Of a stretch of DNA of 31,018 bases, positions 6,457 to 13,442 are shown piece after piece; the stretch's first letter is position 1; each line of letters opens with the position of its first letter. The stretch is taken from IMG/VR virus record IMGVR_UViG_3300021389_000096, positions 1-31,018 of that record, one strand, 5' to 3'. The notes under the pieces are model-generated. The model made no database searches and was not told where the DNA came from. It saw only the letters and a list, made by a program, of their open reading frames with translations. The DNA is from a virus. A program made the position numbers and the translations under genes.

Positions 6457-6873
6457 TTACTTCCATAGTGCTTTAAGGTGATTGCGGTGAATTTTCCCAC
6501 CAACGAAAGCGTTGTGATATTCTTTAGGTTTTAATATGACATCCCGCATAACCTGTTCACGAAGCTCAATATAGTTCATTTCTCCCTTACTCTTACATAG
6601 ATGCAATATCTCTCGTTCAAAATGATCTAAACCATTTTCTTCAACGAGAGATTTGACAGTCTCGCTTGAACCACAATATGTTTTCCAATCTGATTCCTTA
6701 ATTGATCTACGTTTGCGCTTTTTTCCTTTTAATGGTGGCTTAGTTACCTTTGAGAAGAAATTCTTCTTTCCGATATATTTCATGCCTATTTCCTTGTCAG
6801 TGACCATATAAACAAAGCCTACATTATCCTCAATCATTTCAGACGTAAATTCTTCACCATTATAACTCCACAT
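6457..6873 (-). CDS. GIY-YIG endonuclease family protein
   Basis: A 138-aa protein with the GIY-YIG core: GFVYMVT at 19-25 and KYIGKK at 32-37, a basic loop (KGKKRKRRS), WKTYCGSS at 63-70, the metal-binding Glu in MNYIELREQV (E103), and Asn in YHNAFVGG (N121). It resembles the short Seg-like or putative endonuclease proteins of T4-like phages. These may be free-standing homing nucleases or enzymes acting on host or competitor DNA; length and lack of a separate DNA-binding domain leave this open. It sits 4 bases after the Ntn-hydrolase gene. Confidence 0.8.
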   Translation of the reverse strand: MWSYNGEEFTSEMIEDNVGFVYMVTDKEIGMKYIGKKNFFSKVTKPPLKGKKRKRRSIKESDWKTYCGSSETVKSLVEENGLDHFEREILHLCKSKGEMNYIELREQVMRDVILKPKEYHNAFVGGKIHRNHLKALWK

Positions 6874-6877
6874 GAAG

Positions 6878-7795
6878 TTATTTATTCTCTACGAAATCTT
6901 TGAATGAGAGTAGTTTTCGAGAAGAAATAATTTCAAAGAAAGTTTTTGAATCTGGACCGCTGAGACGATTATAATCAAATTTAACCTTTGAAAATATTGG
7001 TCGATAGTGTAGAGTTCTTTCTTTAGGAATGATTAGAAGTTGACCCGTTGTTACCATATCACCTTTATTAACATTACCAACTCGAAGTGGATTCATGAAT
7101 TGATCTTTATCTGGACACTTGGCCAATAAATCCATTAATTCTCCAGGTTCAGTGATTTCTGATGAAATAGCCTTTGTGGCATACTCTAATCTCTTTTCGC
7201 TACTCTTTCTGGATTTGACTAGTCTTGGATCAGTAGGATTTTCATGATAGCCAAGCTGCGGCATCATAATTCCATGATTAGTTCTACAAGAACATTCATC
7301 TTCATTAGGCGAAAGATGCTTTACTTTGTATTGATATTCACGAGGATTATCTTTAGTAGCATCATCTTTTTTTATGGTGAAACCGCCTTCAAGGATATAA
7401 CAATCTTTTTCATTAAAGACATATGTAGCTCCGGCAAGATTGTGTTGAATTAATACGTTTAAAGCTTCTTTAGGCGTCTTCATTAAAAGAGCTTTACGAA
7501 TAGCTCTTCCATCTGGAGAATAATAGCCATATTGATCACGCTTATTTTTACGTTTAAGAATAATCTTATCGCCTTCTTTCTCATCACTTTTTACAGAGAA
7601 TGATGCGGATATAATTGAAACACCATATTCATTTACACCTTCGCTCCATCGACTTAATTTATCATCGATATATAGACGCTGAACATCATGACGATTGCTC
7701 TGAACAATCTCTACCTCTGCCTTATAGTTTCGATCACGATTTTTTGCTCCAACCCAACCATGATCTTTGAGATATTTTATTGCGACTACACACAT
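6878..7795 (-). CDS. Ntn-hydrolase, C45/choloylglycine-hydrolase-like
   Basis: 305 aa starting MCVVAIKYLKDHGWVGAKNR, so removal of Met would expose Cys2 as an N-terminal nucleophile, as in choloylglycine hydrolase and acyl-CoA:6-APA acyltransferase (C45) families; the GAKNRDRNY segment matches the conserved Arg/Asp region after the nucleophile. SRWSEGVNEYGVSIISASF continues the N-terminal Ntn beta-sheet. Homologues occur in T4-like phages, with substrate unknown (amide bonds of peptides, acyl-homoserine lactones or bile-salt-like conjugates are possibilities). The C-terminus ends KLLSFKDFVENK, which resembles the FKxY/F...E segments at the starts of the putative virion proteins. Confidence 0.75.
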   Translation of the reverse strand: MCVVAIKYLKDHGWVGAKNRDRNYKAEVEIVQSNRHDVQRLYIDDKLSRWSEGVNEYGVSIISASFSVKSDEKEGDKIILKRKNKRDQYGYYSPDGRAIRKALLMKTPKEALNVLIQHNLAGATYVFNEKDCYILEGGFTIKKDDATKDNPREYQYKVKHLSPNEDECSCRTNHGIMMPQLGYHENPTDPRLVKSRKSSEKRLEYATKAISSEITEPGELMDLLAKCPDKDQFMNPLRVGNVNKGDMVTTGQLLIIPKERTLHYRPIFSKVKFDYNRLSGPDSKTFFEIISSRKLLSFKDFVENK

Positions 7796-7819
7796 ACATA
7801 TATTTATATAATATTACCG

Positions 7820-7984
7820 CTATTCTTCATATTCATCTTCATCAATTATCTCTTCTTCACCGTAGTTCTCAGAACCACAGAATGGACAAAAAGATGGAAC
7901 AAGATCTTCATCAACGTCTTGTTCTCTATATCGAACAGTGTATTGTGATGTACAGTGAGGGCAATATTGTGTTTCGTTTATCAT
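7820..7984 (-). CDS. 54-aa zinc-ribbon protein
   Basis: The frame encodes MINETQYCPHCTSQYTVRYR, then an acidic stretch and SFCPFCGSENYG, ending in an acidic tail (EEEIIDEDEYEE). Two CPxC knuckles about 22 residues apart make a typical zinc ribbon. Its ATG overlaps the NrdA stop as ATGA. Small zinc ribbons like this occur in phages as adaptors for polymerase or nuclease complexes; the role here is unknown. The double-knuckle pattern makes the gene secure despite its size. Confidence 0.8.
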   Translation of the reverse strand: MINETQYCPHCTSQYTVRYREQDVDEDLVPSFCPFCGSENYGEEEIIDEDEYEE

Positions 7985-9627
7985 GCTTCGCAGGATGAGC
8001 AGTTAAGTAGGTTACGAGATAGTTCTTGAGATGGATTAGTGCCGCGATGATAATATAAAGTCTTAACACCTTGTTCCCAAGCAAAGATAAGAAGTTGATT
8101 TACTTCTCTTGCTGGAGTTTTTGGGTGAATCATCAAATTAATACTTTGAGCTTGATCTATAAAATTTTGTCGAATAGCTGCTTGAGTAATAATTTCTCTT
8201 TGTGAGATTTCACCAAACGTCTTAAAAACATCTTTTTCTTCATCTGTAAGAAAATCTAAATGTTGAACAGAGCCACCATTCGTGAGAATTGATTTCCATG
8301 TTGGACGATCATTCTTATTATGCTTTATAAGAAGTATTTCAAGATGTGGATTTTTATATGTGAATTTACCTTTTGCCAAATCTTTTACAAAGTAATTTGA
8401 ATTTAAAGGCTCAACACTTGGAGATACTTGTCCAAGAATGAATGAACTTGATGTAGTGGGTGCAATCGCCATAGTGGTGACATTACGCAAACCATATCCT
8501 TTAAGCAATTCTGGCTCTCCGTATTTCTCTGCCATGATTTGAGATGCTTGATGTGATTCCTTTTTTATATATGAGAATATATCAGCATTTAATTGTTTTG
8601 CCTCAAAACTTTCAAAGGCAATCATTTTTGACTGTAGATAAGAATGCCATCCAAGTACACCAATACCAAGTGCTCTTTGTCTTTCAGCAAACTTTCGTGG
8701 TGCCTCCATATAAGGGATATTTTCAGTCTTACTAATGAACTCAGACATGACAGCATCAAGAAAGAATGTTAACACCTCGACAGCATCTGTTCCTTTCCAT
8801 TGATCATAATGAAGAAGATTCATTGACGATAGATTGCACACGAATGACTCATCATTACTTGATGAAAGAGCGATTTCAGAACAAAGATTAGATGCATAAA
8901 TCTTCTTACCTTTATCTTGATAAACCTGCGGTGCATTCTTATTCATTGTGTCAGAGAAGAACAAATATGGATAACCAGATTCAAATCTCTTTTGAATCAC
9001 CTTACCCCATATCTTGCGCTTATCTTTATCACCATCAACCATTGACTTCATCCATTCGTCAGATATTGTAACACCAATAGATAGATTTTGAATTGGGTTG
9101 CCATCGCTACGAATCTGTAAGAATTCTAGAATATCTTTATGCTCAATGGGCATATAAGCCGCGAATGAACCTCTTCGAACGTTAGACTGAGAAACTACAT
9201 TTGTGACTGTCTCAAATAATTCCATAAAGTGAACTGGACCATTTGATTTACCACCAGCAGAAATTTCTGCTCCTCTCTCACGAAGATCTCCAAAATACGC
9301 AGAAGTTCCTCCACCCATCTTAGTCATCATTCCGACTTCAGCTTGCTTTGTTAAGATAGCTTCTAATGTATCATCAACATAAGAGCCGAAGCATGAAATT
9401 GGCAATCCTCTTTTTAGACCATAGTTGGCCCAAATAGGTGACGATAAAGAATACCATCCATAGGACATATACTCTTCAAATTTCTCTGCAAAGCCTTTTA
9501 TCTTTAATTTTTTTTGTGCAGCTTTAGCAATCTCAGTGATTCGCTCTTCTGGTGATTGATCACTTGTTAGGTAACCGCGTTCAAGAAACTTGCGCGAATC
9601 TTCATTTAACCAATAGTATTTTTCCAT
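7981..9627 (-). CDS. nrdA: Ribonucleotide reductase class Ia large subunit
   Basis: 548 aa. Active-site residues are all present: C79 (GLPISCFGSY, radical-transfer-linked thiol), N247/C249/E251 in SNLCSEIALSS, C264 (FVCNLSS), PTTSSSFILG, the radical-path YYHRG near the C-terminus, and the C-terminal redox pair C543/C546 (NCSSCEA). It reduces ribonucleoside diphosphates with NrdB. It is much shorter than E. coli NrdA (761 aa): the N-terminal ATP-cone is absent, so overall activity regulation by dATP is probably lost, which suits a phage that needs high dNTP output. Starts 15 bases after nrdB. Confidence 0.96.
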   Translation of the reverse strand: MEKYYWLNEDSRKFLERGYLTSDQSPEERITEIAKAAQKKLKIKGFAEKFEEYMSYGWYSLSSPIWANYGLKRGLPISCFGSYVDDTLEAILTKQAEVGMMTKMGGGTSAYFGDLRERGAEISAGGKSNGPVHFMELFETVTNVVSQSNVRRGSFAAYMPIEHKDILEFLQIRSDGNPIQNLSIGVTISDEWMKSMVDGDKDKRKIWGKVIQKRFESGYPYLFFSDTMNKNAPQVYQDKGKKIYASNLCSEIALSSSNDESFVCNLSSMNLLHYDQWKGTDAVEVLTFFLDAVMSEFISKTENIPYMEAPRKFAERQRALGIGVLGWHSYLQSKMIAFESFEAKQLNADIFSYIKKESHQASQIMAEKYGEPELLKGYGLRNVTTMAIAPTTSSSFILGQVSPSVEPLNSNYFVKDLAKGKFTYKNPHLEILLIKHNKNDRPTWKSILTNGGSVQHLDFLTDEEKDVFKTFGEISQREIITQAAIRQNFIDQAQSINLMIHPKTPAREVNQLLIFAWEQGVKTLYYHRGTNPSQELSRNLLNCSSCEA

Positions 9628-9642
9628 AATGTATATATCTCT

Positions 9643-10617
9643 TTAAAATAAGTCGTCTTCGTCGTATGATTTGTCTTTCTTCGAATATTCTGTCGGGCGT
9701 TTGTAAAAGAAATCAGTTGCATTATTTCCCAACACATCCTCATCAAACCATTCTGTCTTCTCTAAAAGCTCTTGATCAACATCAGAAAACACTGGCTCAA
9801 TTCCAATTTGAGTAAGAGAATCATTCAAACGATTCTTAATAAAGTTTTGTAGAATAGGAGTTGAAAGGTGTTCGGACTGATATCCATTCACAGACCACTC
9901 AATGATTTTTGATTCAGCATTATATGCTTCAATACATTCAGAACGAATACGATCAATCAATTCGTCATCAAATAATTCTGGGTATTCTTTACGAATTGTA
10001 TTCACGAGTTTCATTCCAACCATAGCATGAATCAATTCTTCTTTTGATGTATATGCCACTTGTTGAGCAGTATCTTTTAATAGATTACGAAAGCGATTAA
10101 AATAATTAATTGTATAAAACTGACTAAACAAGGAAACATTCTCTACATACAATGTAAAGAGAATCAAGGAATAGACGTATTGTTTCTTTGAGTCCTTATA
10201 ATATTTGTGAAGATACTTACGAAGGTATTTTACTCGATTGTGAATAATATCAAGCTTAAGATTCTCTTCAAAGATATCTTCCATTCCAAGAACATCAAGA
10301 AGTCTCTCATATGCATTGTTATGAATCACCTCAACATTAGCCATAACATAGCCAAGATCTGTGATAGATGGATGCGGTAGATTTTCTCCTACTTTTGCCC
10401 AGAATGTCTTAACCGCGACTTCAATCTGTCCAATGGCAGATAAAGAACGAGTGACCATATCTCGTTCTTTATCGGTTAAATTAACTTTAAAATCCTGAAT
10501 ATCAGATTGGAAATTGAACTCCTTATCGGTCCAAAACCCATTGTGCATGGCTGTAATAAAGTCCTCTGTCCAAGGATAGTGATCGGGTTTACGCGAGATT
10601 TGTTCTTCGAATATCAT
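9643..10617 (-). CDS. nrdB: Ribonucleotide reductase class Ia small subunit
   Basis: 324 aa. The di-iron site is visible: E96 and H99 in NVEVIHNNAYERL, a Glu in YVENVSLFSQF, and Glu/His in EELIHAMVG. The radical tyrosine is Y103, four residues after H99, as in E. coli (H118/Y122). The first carboxylate, Asp in E. coli, appears to be Glu (E66, GQIEVAVKTFW). The acidic, flexible C-terminus (YDEDDLF) is the expected docking tail for NrdA. Transcribed first, from the promoter at 10648-10674, with nrdA downstream. Confidence 0.96.
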   Translation of the reverse strand: MIFEEQISRKPDHYPWTEDFITAMHNGFWTDKEFNFQSDIQDFKVNLTDKERDMVTRSLSAIGQIEVAVKTFWAKVGENLPHPSITDLGYVMANVEVIHNNAYERLLDVLGMEDIFEENLKLDIIHNRVKYLRKYLHKYYKDSKKQYVYSLILFTLYVENVSLFSQFYTINYFNRFRNLLKDTAQQVAYTSKEELIHAMVGMKLVNTIRKEYPELFDDELIDRIRSECIEAYNAESKIIEWSVNGYQSEHLSTPILQNFIKNRLNDSLTQIGIEPVFSDVDQELLEKTEWFDEDVLGNNATDFFYKRPTEYSKKDKSYDEDDLF

Positions 10618-10647
10618 TAAATGAGTTTATTGGTTTATAAGGTATAT

Positions 10648-10674
10648 ATTATACTAAAGGCTTAAAAAAGTAAA
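10648..10674 (-). promoter_or_regulatory. Probable promoter for nrdB-nrdA
   Basis: TATAAT preceded by TAG, about 30 bases before the nrdB ATG. The best -35 (TTTACT) is only 15 bases upstream; at the usual 17 bases there is TATTTA. Weaker than the other promoters, but it shares the position and the -10. Confidence 0.5.
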
Positions 10675-10694
10675 TAAAATTAAAATAATTAAAA

Positions 10695-10982
10695 TTATTC
10701 GTTTTTTGCCTTACGTCTAATACATCTCATAGCACCAGTTTCCTCATCTCTTAAAACGATAACTGATTTTCTATTCTTCTTAGCGTAGGAATATATTGCA
10801 CGTTGATTTTCATCTTCCAAATTTAAGTATTTAGACCAACGTTCGAACTTATTTCTTCCAGTGTCAAATCTGCGAAAGATGTCAGATGGAACATTAAAGT
10901 CTTTATATTTAGTTTTATTCTTTATTCCGAGTGGACGATCTACGATTGCCACCGAACCAGTAGTTACTTGATCATTAATCAT
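10695..10982 (-). CDS. Conserved T4-like phage protein (95 aa)
   Basis: Begins MINDQVTTGSVAIVDRPLGI, then a basic stretch with FRRFDTGRNKFERWSKYLNL and a C-terminal beta-rich region ending IRRKAKNE. The GSVA..DRPLG and RRF..GRNKFERW segments look like those of a small conserved protein in marine T4-like phages; I know no assigned function. ATGA overlap with the upstream conserved gene, so translation is coupled. Net positive charge suggests contact with nucleic acid or an acidic scaffold. Confidence 0.65.
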   Translation of the reverse strand: MINDQVTTGSVAIVDRPLGIKNKTKYKDFNVPSDIFRRFDTGRNKFERWSKYLNLEDENQRAIYSYAKKNRKSVIVLRDEETGAMRCIRRKAKNE

Positions 10983-11569
10983 CGAATGATATCTCCTTGA
11001 GTTATATAAATTTTCTGTTGTGTTTTTATATGTAATCCCTCGAATACTGCAATACCAAAAATATTATCAATAGGTGCATGTTCTTTTACAATTACGCGAC
11101 TACCTTTAACAGCTAATACATCTCCAGTAGAGGGAATAGCGATATCTCTAACAAGTGTATAAGTTGATTCTTGTATGTGGCCATTCTCTTCATTGAGATA
11201 CCATAAATTTTCGGTTTCTTCACACAGATCAATTTTATTAACATTAACACCCGTTGCTTCAGTAAGTATTTTCGACATAACTACATTAGACATATTCGAA
11301 TTTTCTTTAACAAGATAAAGTGCAGCCGCATAAGATGCCAGTGTCGACTTACCAAATGGGACTTTGTTTAAGAGTCTCTTTATATTATACACCAATTTAT
11401 GAAAGGTGTTATATACCTCTTTTTCCCTTGATGTTTCAGGTTTCTTAATTACTTTACCATTCTCGTCTATAATTCCTTCTTTATACGCATTTGTTTTATT
11501 CCACGGAGTGGTCAACAAACGAAGAAATCGTAGTGAATAGAAAAAATCTCCTGCTCTAAGTAGTCCCAT
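10979..11569 (-). CDS. Conserved T4-like phage protein (196 aa)
   Basis: Starts MGLLRAGDFFYSLRFLRLLT, then TPWNKTNAYKEGIIDENGKV and VYNTFHKLVYNIKRLLNKVPFG followed by a helical segment. This looks like a conserved protein of marine T4-like phages of unknown function; the context suggests head or assembly. Within it is I-L-T-E-A at 101-105, which satisfies the gp21-type cleavage rule, so maturation cleavage between E104 and A105 is conceivable. The C-terminal half is beta-rich (VLAVKGSRVIVKEHAPI). Overlaps by one base (TAATG) with the upstream gene. Confidence 0.65.
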   Translation of the reverse strand: MGLLRAGDFFYSLRFLRLLTTPWNKTNAYKEGIIDENGKVIKKPETSREKEVYNTFHKLVYNIKRLLNKVPFGKSTLASYAAALYLVKENSNMSNVVMSKILTEATGVNVNKIDLCEETENLWYLNEENGHIQESTYTLVRDIAIPSTGDVLAVKGSRVIVKEHAPIDNIFGIAVFEGLHIKTQQKIYITQGDIIR

Positions 11570-11940
11570 TATATTGTTTGTAGTTTTTTAGCTATATTTA
11601 AGTCTATTAATACGTGATTGTATTTATTATCTTCTGGTAAATAGTTTAAATAGATTAAGAATGGTTTTAAATATGGCCATAGTTCTTGATCTATTCGATA
11701 AAACATCATCCTATTTGCAGCATGAATTTCAAATACGTTATAGATTACAATGATGTGGTTTAAGACTAATCGCTCTTGTATAATACCAGTATCATTATAT
11801 TTACGCAAAAGACGTAAAACATATTTAAACCGTGCTAAATCATCATAAAATTCTTCGACAGAAAGACACGAAGAATTGCGATAATGTTTAGCGGCGTATA
11901 ATTCAAAATTATCATTATTTAATTCAGAGAATAGCTTCAT
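11569..11940 (-). CDS. Conserved T4-like phage protein (123 aa)
   Basis: Begins MKLFSELNNDNFELYAAKHY and is predominantly helical, with FYDDLARFKYVLRLLRKY and a hydrophobic C-terminal half (LKPFLIYLNYLPE). The combination AAKHY...EEFYDDLxRFKY is familiar from conserved small proteins in this part of T4-like marine genomes; no function is known to me. Co-transcribed with 10695-12165 from the late-type promoter at 12186-12193. Confidence 0.65.
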   Translation of the reverse strand: MKLFSELNNDNFELYAAKHYRNSSCLSVEEFYDDLARFKYVLRLLRKYNDTGIIQERLVLNHIIVIYNVFEIHAANRMMFYRIDQELWPYLKPFLIYLNYLPEDNKYNHVLIDLNIAKKLQTI

Positions 11941-11943
11941 ATA

Positions 11944-12165
11944 TTACCGAACGTAAAATCTACCCTTTTCTACAATCTTTCCTCCATTTTCTTTAACGTA
12001 TCTCTTAGCTTCTTTTAAAGAGCGAAATGACTGAGGAGCTTTGATTTCGGGTACAACAACTTCTCTTAATTCTTCAACAGTTTCTTCAACTGGAATTTGA
12101 ACCTCTACCTCTTCAACGAGTGATTCGGTAGATTCTTCTATTTGACTTTTCTTTTTTCTAGACAT
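11944..12165 (-). CDS. Small acidic protein with basic C-terminal motif
   Basis: 73 aa: basic start (MSRKKKSQIEES), a long Glu/Val-rich low-complexity stretch (about residues 10-45), then a folded-looking C-terminus RSLKEAKRYVKENGGKIVEK. The C-terminal part resembles short alpha/beta modules that recognise or decorate larger phage proteins. First gene after the TATAAATA at 12186-12193. Function unknown. Confidence 0.6.
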   Translation of the reverse strand: MSRKKKSQIEESTESLVEEVEVQIPVEETVEELREVVVPEIKAPQSFRSLKEAKRYVKENGGKIVEKGRFYVR

Positions 12166-12185
12166 ATTATTAGTTGGTTAAATAT

Positions 12186-12193
12186 TATTTATA
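12186..12193 (-). promoter_or_regulatory. T4-late-type promoter (TATAAATA)
   Basis: A perfect TATAAATA on the minus strand in the 53-base gap before the ATG at 12165. T4 late genes use this -10 without a -35. The leader would be about 15 bases. Confidence 0.5.
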
Positions 12194-12210
12194 TTAGTGT
12201 TAATCTTCCA

Positions 12211-12236
12211 TTTGATATTCACGTTTGATATTCACG
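12211..12236. repeat. 13-bp tandem duplication at a stop codon
   Basis: TTTGATATTCACG occurs twice in a row (12211-12223, 12224-12236) at the 3' end of the 287-aa gene. Thirteen is not a multiple of three, so the duplication shifts the frame and creates the present TGA; with one copy the protein would end REYQMED rather than REYQT. Confidence 0.85.
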
Positions 12237-13082
12237 ATCAATCTCGTCAAGAATATATAAAATCTCTTCAATTGCTTTTTCCATTTTACGAAACTCAGGA
12301 TCGTAATTACCTTCGAGTTTTTTATTAACGGCTTTATTTAAGTTAGAACCTCTTTTTAAAGATGCTGTAAGTCTAGTTACAGCATCATAAGCGGCTTTAG
12401 CGCCTTGGCTTGATTCTGGAAAACCTCTTGCTTCTTCAAGTTCGACATCTTCTTTAAACGGTGACACTGATTTAGTAACATACGCAATTCCTTGAGCCAA
12501 TTGCTTAATCTCTTCTTTAGGTATTTGAATGAATTTCATACCGTAATTAATCTGTAGGCCTGCTCCTTTGCCTTTACCCATTGCAAATTGAGTGAGGGTA
12601 ATTTTCCCCTTCTTGTAAAGTTCAGTAGCTTCTTCAAGATCAACTGATTCAAATGCCATCATAGCATCTTTAACATTTTTAAAATATTCAACTCCCGTTG
12701 ATAAACCACCATCGAACTTGATCTTACCTTTTTCGATAGATACATCAACTACTGCACCTTGGCCAAAATCTGCTGTATTTCCTTCAACATCAGCACCTGC
12801 CTTTTTAGCAGCGGCTAAAACCTTTTTGATATCGGCCGTCGATGCTTCTTCAAGGTCGACAGACTCCTTCTTAATTGCTTTACTAATCGCTTGACGTTTT
12901 TTATGAAGATATTCATCAGAGCTATCTGTGTCTCCATCATTATCAATATCTTTATCTTCACGATCATCAAAGTCACCCTTTACAGCTTTAGGATCTACTT
13001 TATCTAGCTTAGCAGCTTCGTTATACATTATAGAACTAGCTGCTTTAGCCAATTCGCGAGTTAAGTCGTCATTTAAATTCAT
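12219..13082 (-). CDS. Modular polyprotein-like protein with EF-hand-type loop
   Basis: 287 aa. N-terminal 79 residues carry a calcium-loop pattern, DIDNDGDTDSSDEYLHKKRQ, with D45, D47, D49, G50, D53 and D56 in EF-hand/dockerin register. Three linkers follow: SVDLEEA (A80), SVDLEEA (A152) and DVELEEA (A218), each fitting L-x-E before A. They separate blocks of 72, 66 and 70 residues. The block at 80-151 is a near-copy (58 of 72 identical) of a block in the 902-aa protein. It is likely a virion-associated, protease-processed protein; block functions are unknown. A TATAAATA-like GATAAATA lies upstream at 13108-13115. Confidence 0.75.
   Translation of the reverse strand: MNLNDDLTRELAKAASSIMYNEAAKLDKVDPKAVKGDFDDREDKDIDNDGDTDSSDEYLHKKRQAISKAIKKESVDLEEASTADIKKVLAAAKKAGADVEGNTADFGQGAVVDVSIEKGKIKFDGGLSTGVEYFKNVKDAMMAFESVDLEEATELYKKGKITLTQFAMGKGKGAGLQINYGMKFIQIPKEEIKQLAQGIAYVTKSVSPFKEDVELEEARGFPESSQGAKAAYDAVTRLTASLKRGSNLNKAVNKKLEGNYDPEFRKMEKAIEEILYILDEIDREYQT
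12630..12845 (-). repeat. Duplicated 72-codon block, copy in 287-aa gene
   Basis: Encodes a 72-residue block starting ASTADIKKVLAAAKKAGADV. Partner: 15225-15440 in the 902-aa gene, same length, 58 of 72 residues identical by hand count, including a shared ESVDLEE end. Shows exchange of blocks between neighbouring genes. Confidence 0.9.
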
Positions 13083-13106
13083 ATTAGTTTATTTTCTTGT
13101 TAATGT

Positions 13107-13415
13107 TTATTTATCACCTGGTAAACCCAATAACCAGATTATTGCTCCGCCAAGACCAGTAATTATAGCTGAAACAAATGTCCATGCAATCGATCTAACA
13201 GTCTTTAGTGTTCCTTCAGCATCTGCTTGAGTTTTCTCGACTTGTCGCAGTCTTTCTTCTTGAGCAACTAATCGTTTGAGAGTAATTCGAGTCGTTTCAT
13301 CTAGATTGCTTATCTTTTCTTCAGCCCGAGCGAGAGCAATGATGGCTTCGGCCATTCTATCAATCTTCTCCTCAATTCGATCTAAACGACTTTTTTCGAT
13401 ATTATTCATTGTCAT
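13107..13415 (-). CDS. Coiled coil with C-terminal membrane anchor (XhlA-like topology)
   Basis: 102 aa: residues 5-75 form a charged coiled coil (RLDRIEEKIDRMAEAIIALA, then ARAEEKISNLDETTR), and about residues 76-97 form one hydrophobic helix (TFVSAIITGLGGAIIWLLG) with a short tail. This is the layout of haemolysin XhlA-like phage proteins involved in lysis, so a holin-associated or membrane-tethered lysis protein is possible. It lies between the two modular polyprotein genes, with no lysin nearby, so a different role (anchor or injection) is equally open. Confidence 0.65.
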   Translation of the reverse strand: MTMNNIEKSRLDRIEEKIDRMAEAIIALARAEEKISNLDETTRITLKRLVAQEERLRQVEKTQADAEGTLKTVRSIAWTFVSAIITGLGGAIIWLLGLPGDK

Positions 13416-13442
13416 ATTGTCCCATTGTGAATATTAAATATG

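Noticed and set aside
7801-7808. TATAAATA as late promoter for the Ntn-hydrolase gene
   Set aside because: The site is only 5 bases from the ATG at 7795, so transcription would start inside the coding region; probably chance in AT-rich sequence.
13108-13115. GATAAATA as a late promoter for the 287-aa gene
   Set aside because: One base off TATAAATA and overlapping the stop codon of the preceding gene; noted in the gene entry but too weak to list as a promoter.
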